A stretch of 8,803 nucleotides of DNA from Chloroflexota bacterium (GCA_003694775.1 RFJV01000463.1:1-8803); one strand, 5' to 3'. Shown: positions 1-5,726, counted from the first letter of the stretch. The notes: generated by a model from the sequence alone, not told the origin. Numbers and translations: made by a program.

Positions 1-354
1 CGACTCGATGTTTTCGGCGTTGACATCGGCCACAATGCCCTGCACCTCAATGTCCGAGTTGATGGCCCGCAGTTTGCGTTCTGCGGCCACGGCTTTGGGC
101 AGGTTCTGGGCCACGTCCTGCTCGTCGAAGAGCAGTTGGCGCTGGAGGTTGTTCAGCTCCACAAAGTCGCGGTCCACAATGGTCAGGTGGCCGACGCCGG
201 CGCGGGCCAGGTGGTTGGCAATATTGGTACCGTCTGCGCCACAGCCGATAACCACTACGCGGGCCGCGGCCAGCTTTTCCTGTCCGGCCTCGCCAATGCC
301 GGCAAAAAGGGTCTGCCGGGTGTAGCGGGAAAAATCAGGCTTTGTCGTGCTCAT
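1..354 (-). CDS. ThiF/MoeB/HesA-family E1-like adenylyltransferase (partial, 3' end outside window)
   Basis: Only the first 118 residues are present; the frame is open to the window edge. Family members adenylate the C-terminal glycine of a small ubiquitin-like sulfur carrier (ThiS, MoaD, CysO type) in the cytoplasm. Visible features are an N-terminal YTRQ (11-14), the nucleotide-binding loop GCGADG (37-42, fitting GxGxxG), VDRDFVE (60-66) with the two aspartates expected to contact ATP/Mg, NNLQRQ (68-73) and a lysine at 87 within NLPKA. All fit the E1 nucleotide-binding half; the zinc cysteines and any catalytic cysteine would lie beyond the window. The ATG at 354 has a GGAG site about 7 nt upstream, inside the preceding JAMM gene, and overlaps that gene by 20 nt, so translational coupling is likely. 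Family assignment is firm. The pathway (thiamine, molybdopterin, cysteine or other) cannot be decided without the carrier gene. Confidence 0.9.
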   Translation of the reverse strand, partial: MSTTKPDFSRYTRQTLFAGIGEAGQEKLAAARVVVIGCGADGTNIANHLARAGVGHLTIVDRDFVELNNLQRQLLFDEQDVAQNLPKAVAAERKLRAINSDIEVQGIVADVNAENIES

Positions 355-766
355 CTACAATCTCCAGGGGTATCCAGATAAAGCGCCGCGGGGCGTCCGC
401 GGCCAGCTTCCATACATTGGTATTCAGGGGTGCGCCTTCGTGCACGGAGGTAATCAGGTAGAAAACTTCCTCCCAGGCACTTTCCATATCGGTTTGGGAG
501 GGGATAGGCGGCCAGTCCGGGTGGGAGTGGTAAATTCCGATGATGTCCAGCCCGGCCTCGTCGGCGGCTTGCTGGGCCTGGGCGAACTCCTCGCCGCTGA
601 TGACAAAGCGGTCGGTGCGGTCGGTGTTCTGGTTGACCGCCCGCCGGACCTGCCGGACCAGGCCGCCGTGGTCAAAACTGCCCAGCAAAAAGCCACAGCA
701 TTCGTAAGGGTAGGTTTCTTTGGCGTGGGCGTAAATCTGTTTGAGCTGTGCGTCGGTAATTTTCAT
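335..766 (-). CDS. JAMM/MPN (Mov34, M67 family) metalloprotease
   Basis: A 143-residue protein carrying a complete JAMM zinc-protease signature: Glu22 in YPYECCGFLLG, His80 and His82 in YHSHPDW, Ser90 and Asp93 in IPSQTD. The spacing H-x-H-x7-S-x2-D is exact. Length matches the compact bacterial single-domain members. Relatives such as mycobacterial Mec and pseudomonad QbsD cleave residues beyond, or conjugates on, the Gly-Gly end of small sulfur carriers. The gene starts with an ATGA overlap on the upstream AAA+ gene and overlaps the E1 gene by 20 nt, so the three are probably translated together. No clear Shine-Dalgarno site precedes its ATG, again suggesting coupling. All metal ligands are present, so it is probably active. 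The natural substrate is unknown; no carrier gene is visible in the window. Confidence 0.93.
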   Translation of the reverse strand: MKITDAQLKQIYAHAKETYPYECCGFLLGSFDHGGLVRQVRRAVNQNTDRTDRFVISGEEFAQAQQAADEAGLDIIGIYHSHPDWPPIPSQTDMESAWEEVFYLITSVHEGAPLNTNVWKLAADAPRRFIWIPLEIVDEHDKA

Positions 767-2169
767 CGGCGGGTACGTTTGGGTTTGGGTGTATTTCGGG
801 ATGGCAGGCCCCGGTAGCTGGGGGCCAGAATTTCAAACGGGGTGCACCGGCCCACGTCGAGCAGGAGCGACTTGAGCCGCGGCTTCAAGTCGACATCCTT
901 GGCCATGGTGATAACGGTGGGCAGGCGGGCATTGTAGCGATAGTTGAAAAGCTGGTACAGCTTTTCTTCGGCCCAGGGGGTGGCGCTTTCTGTGCCCAGG
1001 TCGTCCAGAATCAGCAGGGGCGACTTGCGGATTTCGTCGAAACGCTTGTCGTAGGGGGTGGGGCTGTTGGGATTGAAGGAGGCGCGCAGATGGTCGAGCA
1101 GGTCCGGGACCACTACAAAGAGGGCCGTCTCTCCCCGGCGGGTGACCTCGTTGGCGATGGCCGCGGCCAGGTGGGTTTTGCCGCAACCGTACGTCCCAAA
1201 GAAGGCCAGCCAGTCCTGGGGGTCCTCGGCAAACTTTTTGGCCGTGTGGAAGGCCCGCTTCAGGTTTTCGGCCTTTTCCCGGTCCAGTTCGTGGGTGCGC
1301 AGGTCGAAGGTATCAAAGGTCTGGTCGGAGTGGAGGGCCAGGCTGGACAGGTCCGACGAACCGTGGTTGATGCCAGTCTGGCGGAAGTCGGGGGCCTGAA
1401 TTTTGATGATGCGCGACAGCTCCGGGTCTACCAGCCGGGAACGGATGCGGGGGTCGATTTCTTCCAGAGAGTGGTTGGTGGTGACCACGGTGGGCAGTTG
1501 GGCGTTGTACCGGTAGTTGAAAATCTGGAACAGCTTTTCCTGCGCCCAGGGTGTGGAGCTGTGCGCGCCCAGGTCGTCCAGAATCAGGAGCGAGGCGGAG
1601 CGGATTTCGTCGAAGCGCTGGTCGTAGCCTACCTCGCTGTAGGGGCTGAAGGTAGAGCGCAGGTGGTCGAGCAAATCCGGGACCACCACAAAAATGGCCG
1701 GCTTGCCCTGGTTGACCACCTCGTTGGCGATGGCCGCGGCCAGGTGGGTTTTGCCGCAACCGTACCCGCCCAGCAGGACCAGCCAGCCGCGCGGATGGGC
1801 GGCAAACTCGCGGGCGGCTTCAAATGCCTGGCGGAGATTTTCGGCTTTGTGGGGCGGCAGGCCGTACCCTTCCGGCACAAAGCGGTCGAAGGTAAAGCGG
1901 GTCATTGTATCCAGGTTGCTGATGGCCCGCAGTCGCTTGAGCCGGAGCTTTTCCTGCTCCTCCAGCCGGCACCGGCAGGGGACAATCTTGCCGAAGTCCG
2001 GGTGACCAACCGGCACATCGACCCGCAGAAAGCCGGCCCCTCCGCAAACAGGGCACAGCCATTCCTGCGGTTCGGGATTGGCCGGCCGGTCGTCGTCTGC
2101 CGGGGTGTTTTTGCTCCCCTTTGACGAGCCGGTGATGGGTTGGTTCAGGATATCGTTAATGTGAGCCAT
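763..2169 (-). CDS. DnaC/DnaI-like helicase-loader ATPase with two tandem AAA+ modules
   Basis: The 468-residue protein has a putative zinc ribbon (C39, C42, C65, C67) followed by two homologous AAA+ modules of the DnaC/DnaI/IstB class. Module 1 (about 90-264) has Walker A GGYGCGKT (134-141), Walker B LLILDD (194-199), sensor-1-like TTN (230-232) and IRSRL (242-246), whose R245 is the likely arginine finger. Module 2 (about 281-452) starts with a matching TFD motif and has Walker A GTYGCGKT (325-332) and Walker B LLILDD (385-390). There TTN has become TMA and SRL has become SLL. Ordinary DnaC/DnaI proteins have one module and roughly 250-320 residues, so this is an internal tandem duplication. 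It ends in a basic tail. Position downstream of dnaB and a DnaD-domain gene supports a role in loading the replicative helicase; that role is inferred. IstB, the transposon relative, is unlikely because no istA or terminal repeats are visible. The ATG at 2169 has no obvious Shine-Dalgarno site. Confidence 0.87.
   Translation of the reverse strand: MAHINDILNQPITGSSKGSKNTPADDDRPANPEPQEWLCPVCGGAGFLRVDVPVGHPDFGKIVPCRCRLEEQEKLRLKRLRAISNLDTMTRFTFDRFVPEGYGLPPHKAENLRQAFEAAREFAAHPRGWLVLLGGYGCGKTHLAAAIANEVVNQGKPAIFVVVPDLLDHLRSTFSPYSEVGYDQRFDEIRSASLLILDDLGAHSSTPWAQEKLFQIFNYRYNAQLPTVVTTNHSLEEIDPRIRSRLVDPELSRIIKIQAPDFRQTGINHGSSDLSSLALHSDQTFDTFDLRTHELDREKAENLKRAFHTAKKFAEDPQDWLAFFGTYGCGKTHLAAAIANEVTRRGETALFVVVPDLLDHLRASFNPNSPTPYDKRFDEIRKSPLLILDDLGTESATPWAEEKLYQLFNYRYNARLPTVITMAKDVDLKPRLKSLLLDVGRCTPFEILAPSYRGLPSRNTPKPKRTRR
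908..1192 (-). repeat. Intragenic direct repeat, copy 2 (AAA+ module 2)
   Basis: Second copy of the duplicated ATPase core. It is identical to copy 1 over 1145-1192 (48 bp) and 994-1014 (21 bp). Similarity falls off below about 908, which encodes the C-terminal part of module 2, where the sensor-1 and arginine-finger positions have diverged. The gradient is compatible with recent duplication or with gene conversion limited to the core. Confidence 0.9.
1481..1765 (-). repeat. Intragenic direct repeat, copy 1 (AAA+ module 1)
   Basis: This DNA encodes the Walker A to sensor-1 core of the first AAA+ module and pairs with 908-1192 at a constant offset of 573 bp (191 codons). The longest identical stretches are 48 bp (1718-1765, Walker A region) and 21 bp (1567-1587, Walker B region); the rest is similar with scattered differences. 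It is coding sequence, not a mobile repeat. Confidence 0.9.
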
Positions 2170-2192
2170 AACTGGGGTAAACAGATAAATCT

Positions 2193-2216
2193 ACGAATTT
2201 ACGAATTTACGAATGG
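2193..2216. repeat. Short tandem repeat, unit ACGAATTT, nearly three copies
   Basis: Two perfect 8-bp units (2193-2200, 2201-2208) are followed by a third matching six bases (2209-2216). The repeat lies in the 68-nt gap between the DUF2442 gene and the tandem-AAA+ gene, in AT-rich DNA unlike the surrounding genes. I see no convincing promoter or terminator in this gap. Confidence 0.8.
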
Positions 2217-2237
2217 ACGGCACGATAGATTTTCAAT

Positions 2238-2516
2238 TCAGGTGGCTTTTACACCAACCGTGGGAGCTTCTTCTCCTACATCGTGACCAATTTCATAGAG
2301 AAATTCAGGAGCAAAATCGGCCCCATTCGGCCATTCTATAGTGTTTGTTTCCGGGTTGACCTGCACTTGTCTGAAGAAATTGGGGTCTTTTAGCGGTTCG
2401 AAAATTTCGCCGTACAGTTCATCTTTCAAATCCACATCTTTGATGACGCCATTATCAAAAGTCAGCCTGAGCTGATATTCTTTTAGATATGCTACCCTGG
2501 TAACATGCAGAAACAT
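2238..2516 (-). CDS. DUF2442-family protein
   Basis: A 92-residue protein of unknown function resembling DUF2442. It has an N-terminal beta-rich stretch (VAYLKEYQLRLTFDNG, 8-23), then DVDLKDEL, FEPLKDPNFF and the characteristic NTIEWPNGADFAPEFLY (58-74). There is no signal peptide or membrane segment. The ATG at 2516 has a strong AAGGAG site 5 nt upstream, and that site overlaps the stop codon of the DUF4160 gene, so the two are very likely translated as a unit. DUF4160 and DUF2442 genes are commonly found side by side and the pair has the look of a small two-gene module, possibly toxin-antitoxin-like; no activity can be read from the sequence. Base composition is clearly AT-richer than the flanking replication genes, suggesting acquisition. 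Confidence 0.85.
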   Translation of the reverse strand: MFLHVTRVAYLKEYQLRLTFDNGVIKDVDLKDELYGEIFEPLKDPNFFRQVQVNPETNTIEWPNGADFAPEFLYEIGHDVGEEAPTVGVKAT

Positions 2517-2521
2517 ATCCG

Positions 2522-2527
2522 CTCCTT
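2522..2527 (-). promoter_or_regulatory. Shine-Dalgarno site of the DUF2442 gene, overlapping the upstream stop codon
   Basis: The minus strand reads TAAGGAG, in which TAA is the stop of the DUF4160 gene and AAGGAG is the ribosome-binding site 5 nt before the DUF2442 ATG. A terminating ribosome would cover the re-initiation site, fixing the ratio of the two proteins. Confidence 0.8.
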
Positions 2528-2783
2528 ACGGTAAGGGGTCAATTTTCAGTAATGGCCGTCGCTCTCTGGCGCGTTCCCAGTTTGCCATTAATTCTGCCTG
2601 GTGAATATCATACCATTCAAATAATAATCGCAGTGCTCGTTTTGACATTTTACCCGTCACTATCCCGGTTTCGATATCAACCGTCACCTCTTGGTCCTGA
2701 TAGCGGGCGTGGAAATGAGGAGGCAAATGGTCGTTGAAGTTCATAAAGATGACAATTCCGTAGAAACGTGATATTTCCGGCAT
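2526..2783 (-). CDS. DUF4160-family protein
   Basis: An 85-residue protein matching the DUF4160 pattern: N-terminal MPEISRFYGIVIFMNFNDH, then the hallmark HLPPHFHARY (19-28), a short strand region ending in ITGIVTGKMSKRALRLL-like sequence, and a helix containing WYDIHQAELMANWERA (57-72). Function is unknown. The dense His residues in the hallmark could bind metal or be catalytic, but this is speculation. It begins 7 nt after the DnaD-domain gene stop with only a weak ribosome-binding site, so its translation probably depends on the upstream gene. It is AT-richer than its neighbours. With DUF2442 it forms a cassette between two helicase-loading genes. Confidence 0.87.
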   Translation of the reverse strand: MPEISRFYGIVIFMNFNDHLPPHFHARYQDQEVTVDIETGIVTGKMSKRALRLLFEWYDIHQAELMANWERARERRPLLKIDPLP

Positions 2784-2790
2784 CGGCTTG

Positions 2791-3483
2791 CTACCGCTGA
2801 ATCAATTGACTTTCCTCATCGGTGTACCAGCTTTTGCCCGCTTCATCCGGCTTTTTAATGTCTCCCCGGCCGGCGGTTGCCATCCGCTCCAGGATGGCCC
2901 GGATGTAGCTCCACTTGCGCACGTTGTTTTCTACCGCGATTTTGAAGGCATCCTCAATCCATTCGGGCGGGTAGGTGGCTTCAGCGTCCTTCAGTTCATC
3001 GGCGATGATGGGTGAAATCAGGCCGATGTTGTCCTCGTACAGTTCAAAGATGTTGGGCCGGGGGGCAGTAGGGGCAGGTTCTGCGCCGCCCACGGCCACA
3101 ACCCCCATTTCGCCGGCGGAAAAGCGGCTGTAAGCCTGCCGGCCCCGTTCGCTGTTGAGAAAGTAGAGGTCGTGCGGGCCGTCTTCGGTTTCCAGGCGCA
3201 GATGAAGCAGAACCCCGCGGGCCGCGGCCTGAGCCAACCCCTGCCGGAGCACCGATTCTACATCGTCATCAATTACCGCCAGGCTCTGCACCAGCGTCTC
3301 ATCGGCCAGAAGTTCGTTAAAGCTGATGGCCTGCCGGGTCTGGCGGTAGTGCACCCAGATAAAATGCAGGATGACTTTCAGCTCGGCCAGGCTGTCGATA
3401 TGGGGCAGAACTCTGGCAAAAAACAGGTCCGGGACCGCGGTAAAGCGTAATTCGCCTGCCGGAAAACCGGAAAATTTCTCCAT
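2791..3483 (-). CDS. DnaD-domain replication protein (primosome-like)
   Basis: A 230-residue protein. The N-terminal part (about 7-110) looks like a winged-helix DnaD-type domain (GFPAGELRFTAVPDLFF, then helices through HYRQTRQAISFNELL). A linker rich in Ala/Pro (about 131-143) leads to a C-terminal DnaB_2/DnaD domain (about 145-205) with NIFELYEDNIGLISP (144-158), PPEWIEDAFKIAVENNVRKWSYI (172-194) and AILERM. Such proteins in Firmicutes help remodel DNA and recruit the helicase and its loader at origins. Here the gene begins 3 nt after the dnaB stop and lies upstream of the loader-like AAA+ gene, supporting the same role. It ends shortly after the DnaD domain. Whether the C-terminus was altered by the adjacent DUF4160 insertion cannot be judged without homologues. 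Confidence 0.85.
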   Translation of the reverse strand: MEKFSGFPAGELRFTAVPDLFFARVLPHIDSLAELKVILHFIWVHYRQTRQAISFNELLADETLVQSLAVIDDDVESVLRQGLAQAAARGVLLHLRLETEDGPHDLYFLNSERGRQAYSRFSAGEMGVVAVGGAEPAPTAPRPNIFELYEDNIGLISPIIADELKDAEATYPPEWIEDAFKIAVENNVRKWSYIRAILERMATAGRGDIKKPDEAGKSWYTDEESQLIQR

Positions 3484-3486
3484 CGC

Positions 3487-4854
3487 TTAATATTCCAGGT
3501 GATGGACATTGGCTTCCAGGTCCACAAACTGGGCCAGGTTTTTCTTGAAGTAAACCTGCAGTTTACCGGTTGGACCGGAACGGTGCTTGGCAACAATAAT
3601 TTCGGCAATATTGGGGTGTTCGGTGTCCGGATTATACACCTCATCCCGATAAATGAACAGAACCACGTCCGCATCCTGCTCAATGCTACCCGACTCCCGC
3701 AAATCGCTCAGCATCGGGCGCTTATCGTGCCGCGATTCGACCTGCCGGGAAAGCTGGCTCAGGGCCAGAACCGGCACGTTCAGCTCGCGGGCCAGGCTCT
3801 TGATGGAGCGGGAGATGAAGCTGATTTCCTGCTGGCGGTTTTCACTGCGGGTGTCGCCGCTCATTAGCTGGAGATAGTCTACAATAACCAGGTCCAGCCC
3901 GTGCTCGGCGTGGAGCCGGCGGGCTTTGGTGCGCAGGTCAAAGGCGGTGATGGCCGGCGTGTCGTCGATAAAAATCTGGGTGTTTGCCAGCAGACTGGTG
4001 GCCTGCATAAAGGTCGGCCATTCATCTTCCCGGATGTCGCCCAGCCGGATGCGCTGGCTGTCGATGCCGGTTTCTGCTGAGACCAGCCGCTGGACAAGCT
4101 GTTCGTCGCTCATTTCCAGGCTGAAAATGGCGATGCGCTTTTGATGCCGGCGGGCCGCCTGCAGGGCAATGCTCAAGGCCAGACTGGTTTTGCCCATACC
4201 GGGCCGGCCGGCCATCACAATCATATCCGACCTCTGCAGGCCGCCCAGAATCTTGTCCAGGTCAATCAGGCCGGTGGGCACGCCGATAAGCTCGCCCCGG
4301 TGCTCGTGCAGGTATTCAATCCGGTCGTAGAATTTATCAATGACCTGCCGGATGGGGCGCAAATCCTGGTCGACCCGCCGCGCGGCCACGTTGAAAATGA
4401 TTTCCTCGGCCCGGTCTACCACGGCCTCCACATCGTCGGTGTCCTGGTAGGCCAGCCGGGCGATGTCGCCGGCGGCCCGGATGAGGCGGCGCAGAACCGC
4501 GGTCCGCTCCACAATGCGGGCGTAGTATTCCACGTGGATGGAGGTCGGCGTGGCGTTTATCAGGCCGGTCAGATAGGCCGGCCCGCCGATTTCGTCGAGC
4601 TGGCCGCGGCGCTCCAGCTCATCGGTCAGGGTGACCAGGTCTGCCGGTTCGCGGCGTTCGTGCAGGTCGCGAATGGCCGCGTAAATCCAGCCGTTCCGCT
4701 CCACAAAGAAATCGTCCGGGGTGAGAAAGGTGGCAATGCGGATGATGGCATCCGGGTCAATCAGCAAGGAGCCGAGAACAGCCTCCTCGGCCTCGCGGTT
4801 GTGGGGCTGGAGTTTATCTGGAACCGTGCCGGGTAAGGTTTCTGTGGTTGCCAT
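3487..4854 (-). CDS. dnaB: Replicative DNA helicase DnaB
   Basis: A 455-residue protein of normal family length. It unwinds DNA 5' to 3' as a hexamer at the replication fork. The N-terminal primase-interaction domain opens with [15 protein letters not shown] (17-31). The RecA-like helicase domain shows Walker [11 protein letters not shown] (215-224, Lys222), the catalytic-Glu region FSLEM (Glu247), Walker [11 protein letters not shown] (322-331, Asp326) and the conserved [20 protein letters not shown] (384-403). No intein or frameshift is present. I chose the ATG at 4854 because conserved DnaB homology begins about 15 residues later. The frame is open upstream to a GTG at 4920, but the added residues do not look like DnaB and would place the coding region over a 12-bp inverted repeat. 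It is followed 3 nt later by the DnaD-domain gene. Confidence 0.96.
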   Translation of the reverse strand: MATTETLPGTVPDKLQPHNREAEEAVLGSLLIDPDAIIRIATFLTPDDFFVERNGWIYAAIRDLHERREPADLVTLTDELERRGQLDEIGGPAYLTGLINATPTSIHVEYYARIVERTAVLRRLIRAAGDIARLAYQDTDDVEAVVDRAEEIIFNVAARRVDQDLRPIRQVIDKFYDRIEYLHEHRGELIGVPTGLIDLDKILGGLQRSDMIVMAGRPGMGKTSLALSIALQAARRHQKRIAIFSLEMSDEQLVQRLVSAETGIDSQRIRLGDIREDEWPTFMQATSLLANTQIFIDDTPAITAFDLRTKARRLHAEHGLDLVIVDYLQLMSGDTRSENRQQEISFISRSIKSLARELNVPVLALSQLSRQVESRHDKRPMLSDLRESGSIEQDADVVLFIYRDEVYNPDTEHPNIAEIIVAKHRSGPTGKLQVYFKKNLAQFVDLEANVHHLEY

Positions 4855-4879
4855 AGGGTTCAGCCGGTGGTCAATGACA

Positions 4880-4940
4880 AGGGCGAGGCAATCATTACGG
4901 TGTTGTTGCGCCTGCGGCACAGGTCAACTTGCCTCGCCCT
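4880..4940. repeat. 12-bp perfect inverted repeat in the dnaB leader
   Basis: Arms AGGGCGAGGCAA (4880-4891) and TTGCCTCGCCCT (4929-4940) are perfectly complementary and separated by 37 nt. The element lies between the nuclease-family stop (4983) and the dnaB ATG (4854). No run of T follows on the minus strand, so it is a poor intrinsic terminator. It could be an operator, a leader stem that hides or presents the dnaB start region, or an mRNA-processing signal. Its function is not shown by sequence alone. Confidence 0.65.
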
Positions 4941-4982
4941 CCAGTTTCGGGCTTCAAGATTGGAATGGAATGGGTTGTTCGA

Positions 4983-5507
4983 TTAGCTCTCGCCCAAATC
5001 GTCCAGGTCCAGTTCGTCGATAAAATCGCGGAAAACGGCCAGCTTTTCTTCCTCTTCCTCGCTGACCGGTTCCACCTCGTCCGCCGCGGGTTCTTCTTCC
5101 AGGCTCTGTTCGGGGACAATGGAGGCCGCGTCCATCACTTCTTCGGCTACAAACAGGGGGGCGTTGACCCGTACCGCCAGGGCAATGGCGTCGCTGGGGC
5201 GGGCATCAATTTCCAGGCTCTTGCCGTTAACATCCATCACGATTCTGGCGTAGAAGGTATCATTCTTCAGCTCGCTGACCAGCACGTGAGATACCTTCCC
5301 GCCCATATGGTCAATCACGCTTTTGAGCAAATCGTGCGTAAGCGGACGCGCCACCTGAACGCCCTGCAGTTGGATGGTGATGGCATCGGCCTCAAACGGC
5401 CCAATCCAGATGGGCAGGTAGCGGTTGGCGTCTACCTCTTTCAGCACCACCACCCGATGCTGAGACATCAAGCTGACGCGTATGCTGTCGATGGTTACTT
5501 CAATCAC
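4983..5507 (-). CDS. Bifunctional nuclease family (DUF151/BFN) protein
   Basis: A 174-residue protein. The DUF151 core includes VVVLKEVDANRYLPIWIGPFEADAI (19-43), a middle region with HDLLKSVIDHMGG (58-70), and the signature DARPSDAIALAVR (101-113) followed by APLFVAEEV. A strongly acidic C-terminal tail (about 130-174, with EEEEEKLAVFRDFIDELDLDDLG) may be a protein-interaction tail. Family members have been described as nucleases on DNA and RNA, but the biological role here is unknown. The start is the GTG at 5507: an AGGAGG site lies 6 nt upstream, homology begins immediately after it, and a strong promoter lies just upstream. An upstream ATG at 5642 would put the promoter inside the gene. 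It is the first gene of the leftward series leading to dnaB. Confidence 0.93.
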   Translation of the reverse strand: MIEVTIDSIRVSLMSQHRVVVLKEVDANRYLPIWIGPFEADAITIQLQGVQVARPLTHDLLKSVIDHMGGKVSHVLVSELKNDTFYARIVMDVNGKSLEIDARPSDAIALAVRVNAPLFVAEEVMDAASIVPEQSLEEEPAADEVEPVSEEEEEKLAVFRDFIDELDLDDLGES

Positions 5508-5513
5508 GCCCGT

Positions 5514-5519
5514 CCTCCT
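5514..5519 (-). promoter_or_regulatory. Shine-Dalgarno site fixing the GTG start of the nuclease-family gene
   Basis: AGGAGG on the minus strand, 6 nt before the GTG at 5507. It is the strongest ribosome-binding site in the window and decides the start in favour of GTG over upstream ATG codons. Confidence 0.88.
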
Positions 5520-5556
5520 ATACACTGATAGCCGAGCATAAGGGTTTGATGGTTGA

Positions 5557-5585
5557 ATTATACCACACCGACCGCGGCGATACAA
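5557..5585 (-). promoter_or_regulatory. Sigma-70-type extended -10 promoter of the leftward replication series
   Basis: On the minus strand a consensus TATAAT (5557-5562) is preceded by TGG, giving an extended -10. A partial -35, TTGTAT (5580-5585), lies at the ideal 17-bp spacing. The predicted start is an A at about 5550, giving a leader of roughly 43 nt to the GTG. No other comparable promoter was found upstream of the dnaB-to-E1 genes, so this one may drive the whole series. Confidence 0.82.
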
Positions 5586-5665
5586 GTGTACCGCACGGCC
5601 AAAAGGTAAACTCCAATCTTTCCACCGCCGGGTGTATTTCATTTTTGGGGCGAATTTTGACTGAC

Positions 5666-5726
5666 GGTAGGGCCGGCATCCCTATGCCTGGCCCATTTTC
5701 TGGGGCATAGGGATGCCCCAGCTACC
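5666..5726. repeat. Nested palindrome (REP/MITE-like hairpin) between divergent genes
   Basis: Perfect 14-bp arms (5675-5688 and 5704-5717) surround a 15-nt loop. After a 4x4 mismatch an outer GGTAG/CTACC pair (5666-5670 and 5722-5726) extends the stem. Each arm is itself a small palindrome: GGCAT-CCCT-ATGCC on the left and TGGGGCAT-AGGG-ATGCCCCA (5701-5720) on the right. It lies between diverging promoters, so it is not a terminator of either flanking gene. The layout resembles dispersed REP or MITE-type elements; genome copy number is unknown. Confidence 0.75.

Noticed and set aside
1..766. Antiphage ubiquitin-like (E1-E2-JAB, Bil or CBASS-type) operon
   Set aside because: E1 and JAMM are present, but no E2, ubiquitin-like protein or effector is visible within the window. 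A sulfur-carrier pathway is the simpler reading until the left flank is seen.
833..1759. Two minus-strand frames (833-1186 and 1313-1759) whose products begin with the same residues
   Set aside because: They look like paralogues but are the duplicated Walker A DNA read in a shifted frame; the shared start only reflects the 573-bp duplication.
1090..2124. Long plus-strand open frame (344 codons) opposite the AAA+ gene
   Set aside because: It is antisense to a gene with complete motifs. The translation has no recognisable domain, and GC-rich coding DNA often leaves the opposite strand open.
763..2169. IstB of an IS21-type insertion sequence
   Set aside because: No istA and no terminal inverted repeats are visible, and the gene is embedded with dnaB and a DnaD-domain gene and has a zinc ribbon like DnaI.
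2193..2216. CRISPR array
   Set aside because: The units are 8 bp and directly adjacent, with no spacers and no cas genes.
2170..2237. Internal promoter before the tandem-AAA+ gene
   Set aside because: A TTGAAA-like -35 exists, but the nearest -10-like hexamer matches only four of six positions at 21-bp spacing; not convincing.
4141..4836. Plus-strand open frame (231 codons) opposite dnaB
   Set aside because: It is a shadow of the well-conserved helicase gene; the composition is odd and no start signal is present.
4855..4920. Extension of DnaB to a GTG at 4920
   Set aside because: The extra 22 residues do not resemble DnaB, no well-spaced ribosome-binding site precedes the GTG, and the extension covers an inverted repeat.
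5508..5642. Extension of the DUF151 protein to an ATG at 5642
   Set aside because: It would include the promoter and leader in the coding region; AGGAGG and the start of homology both point to GTG 5507.
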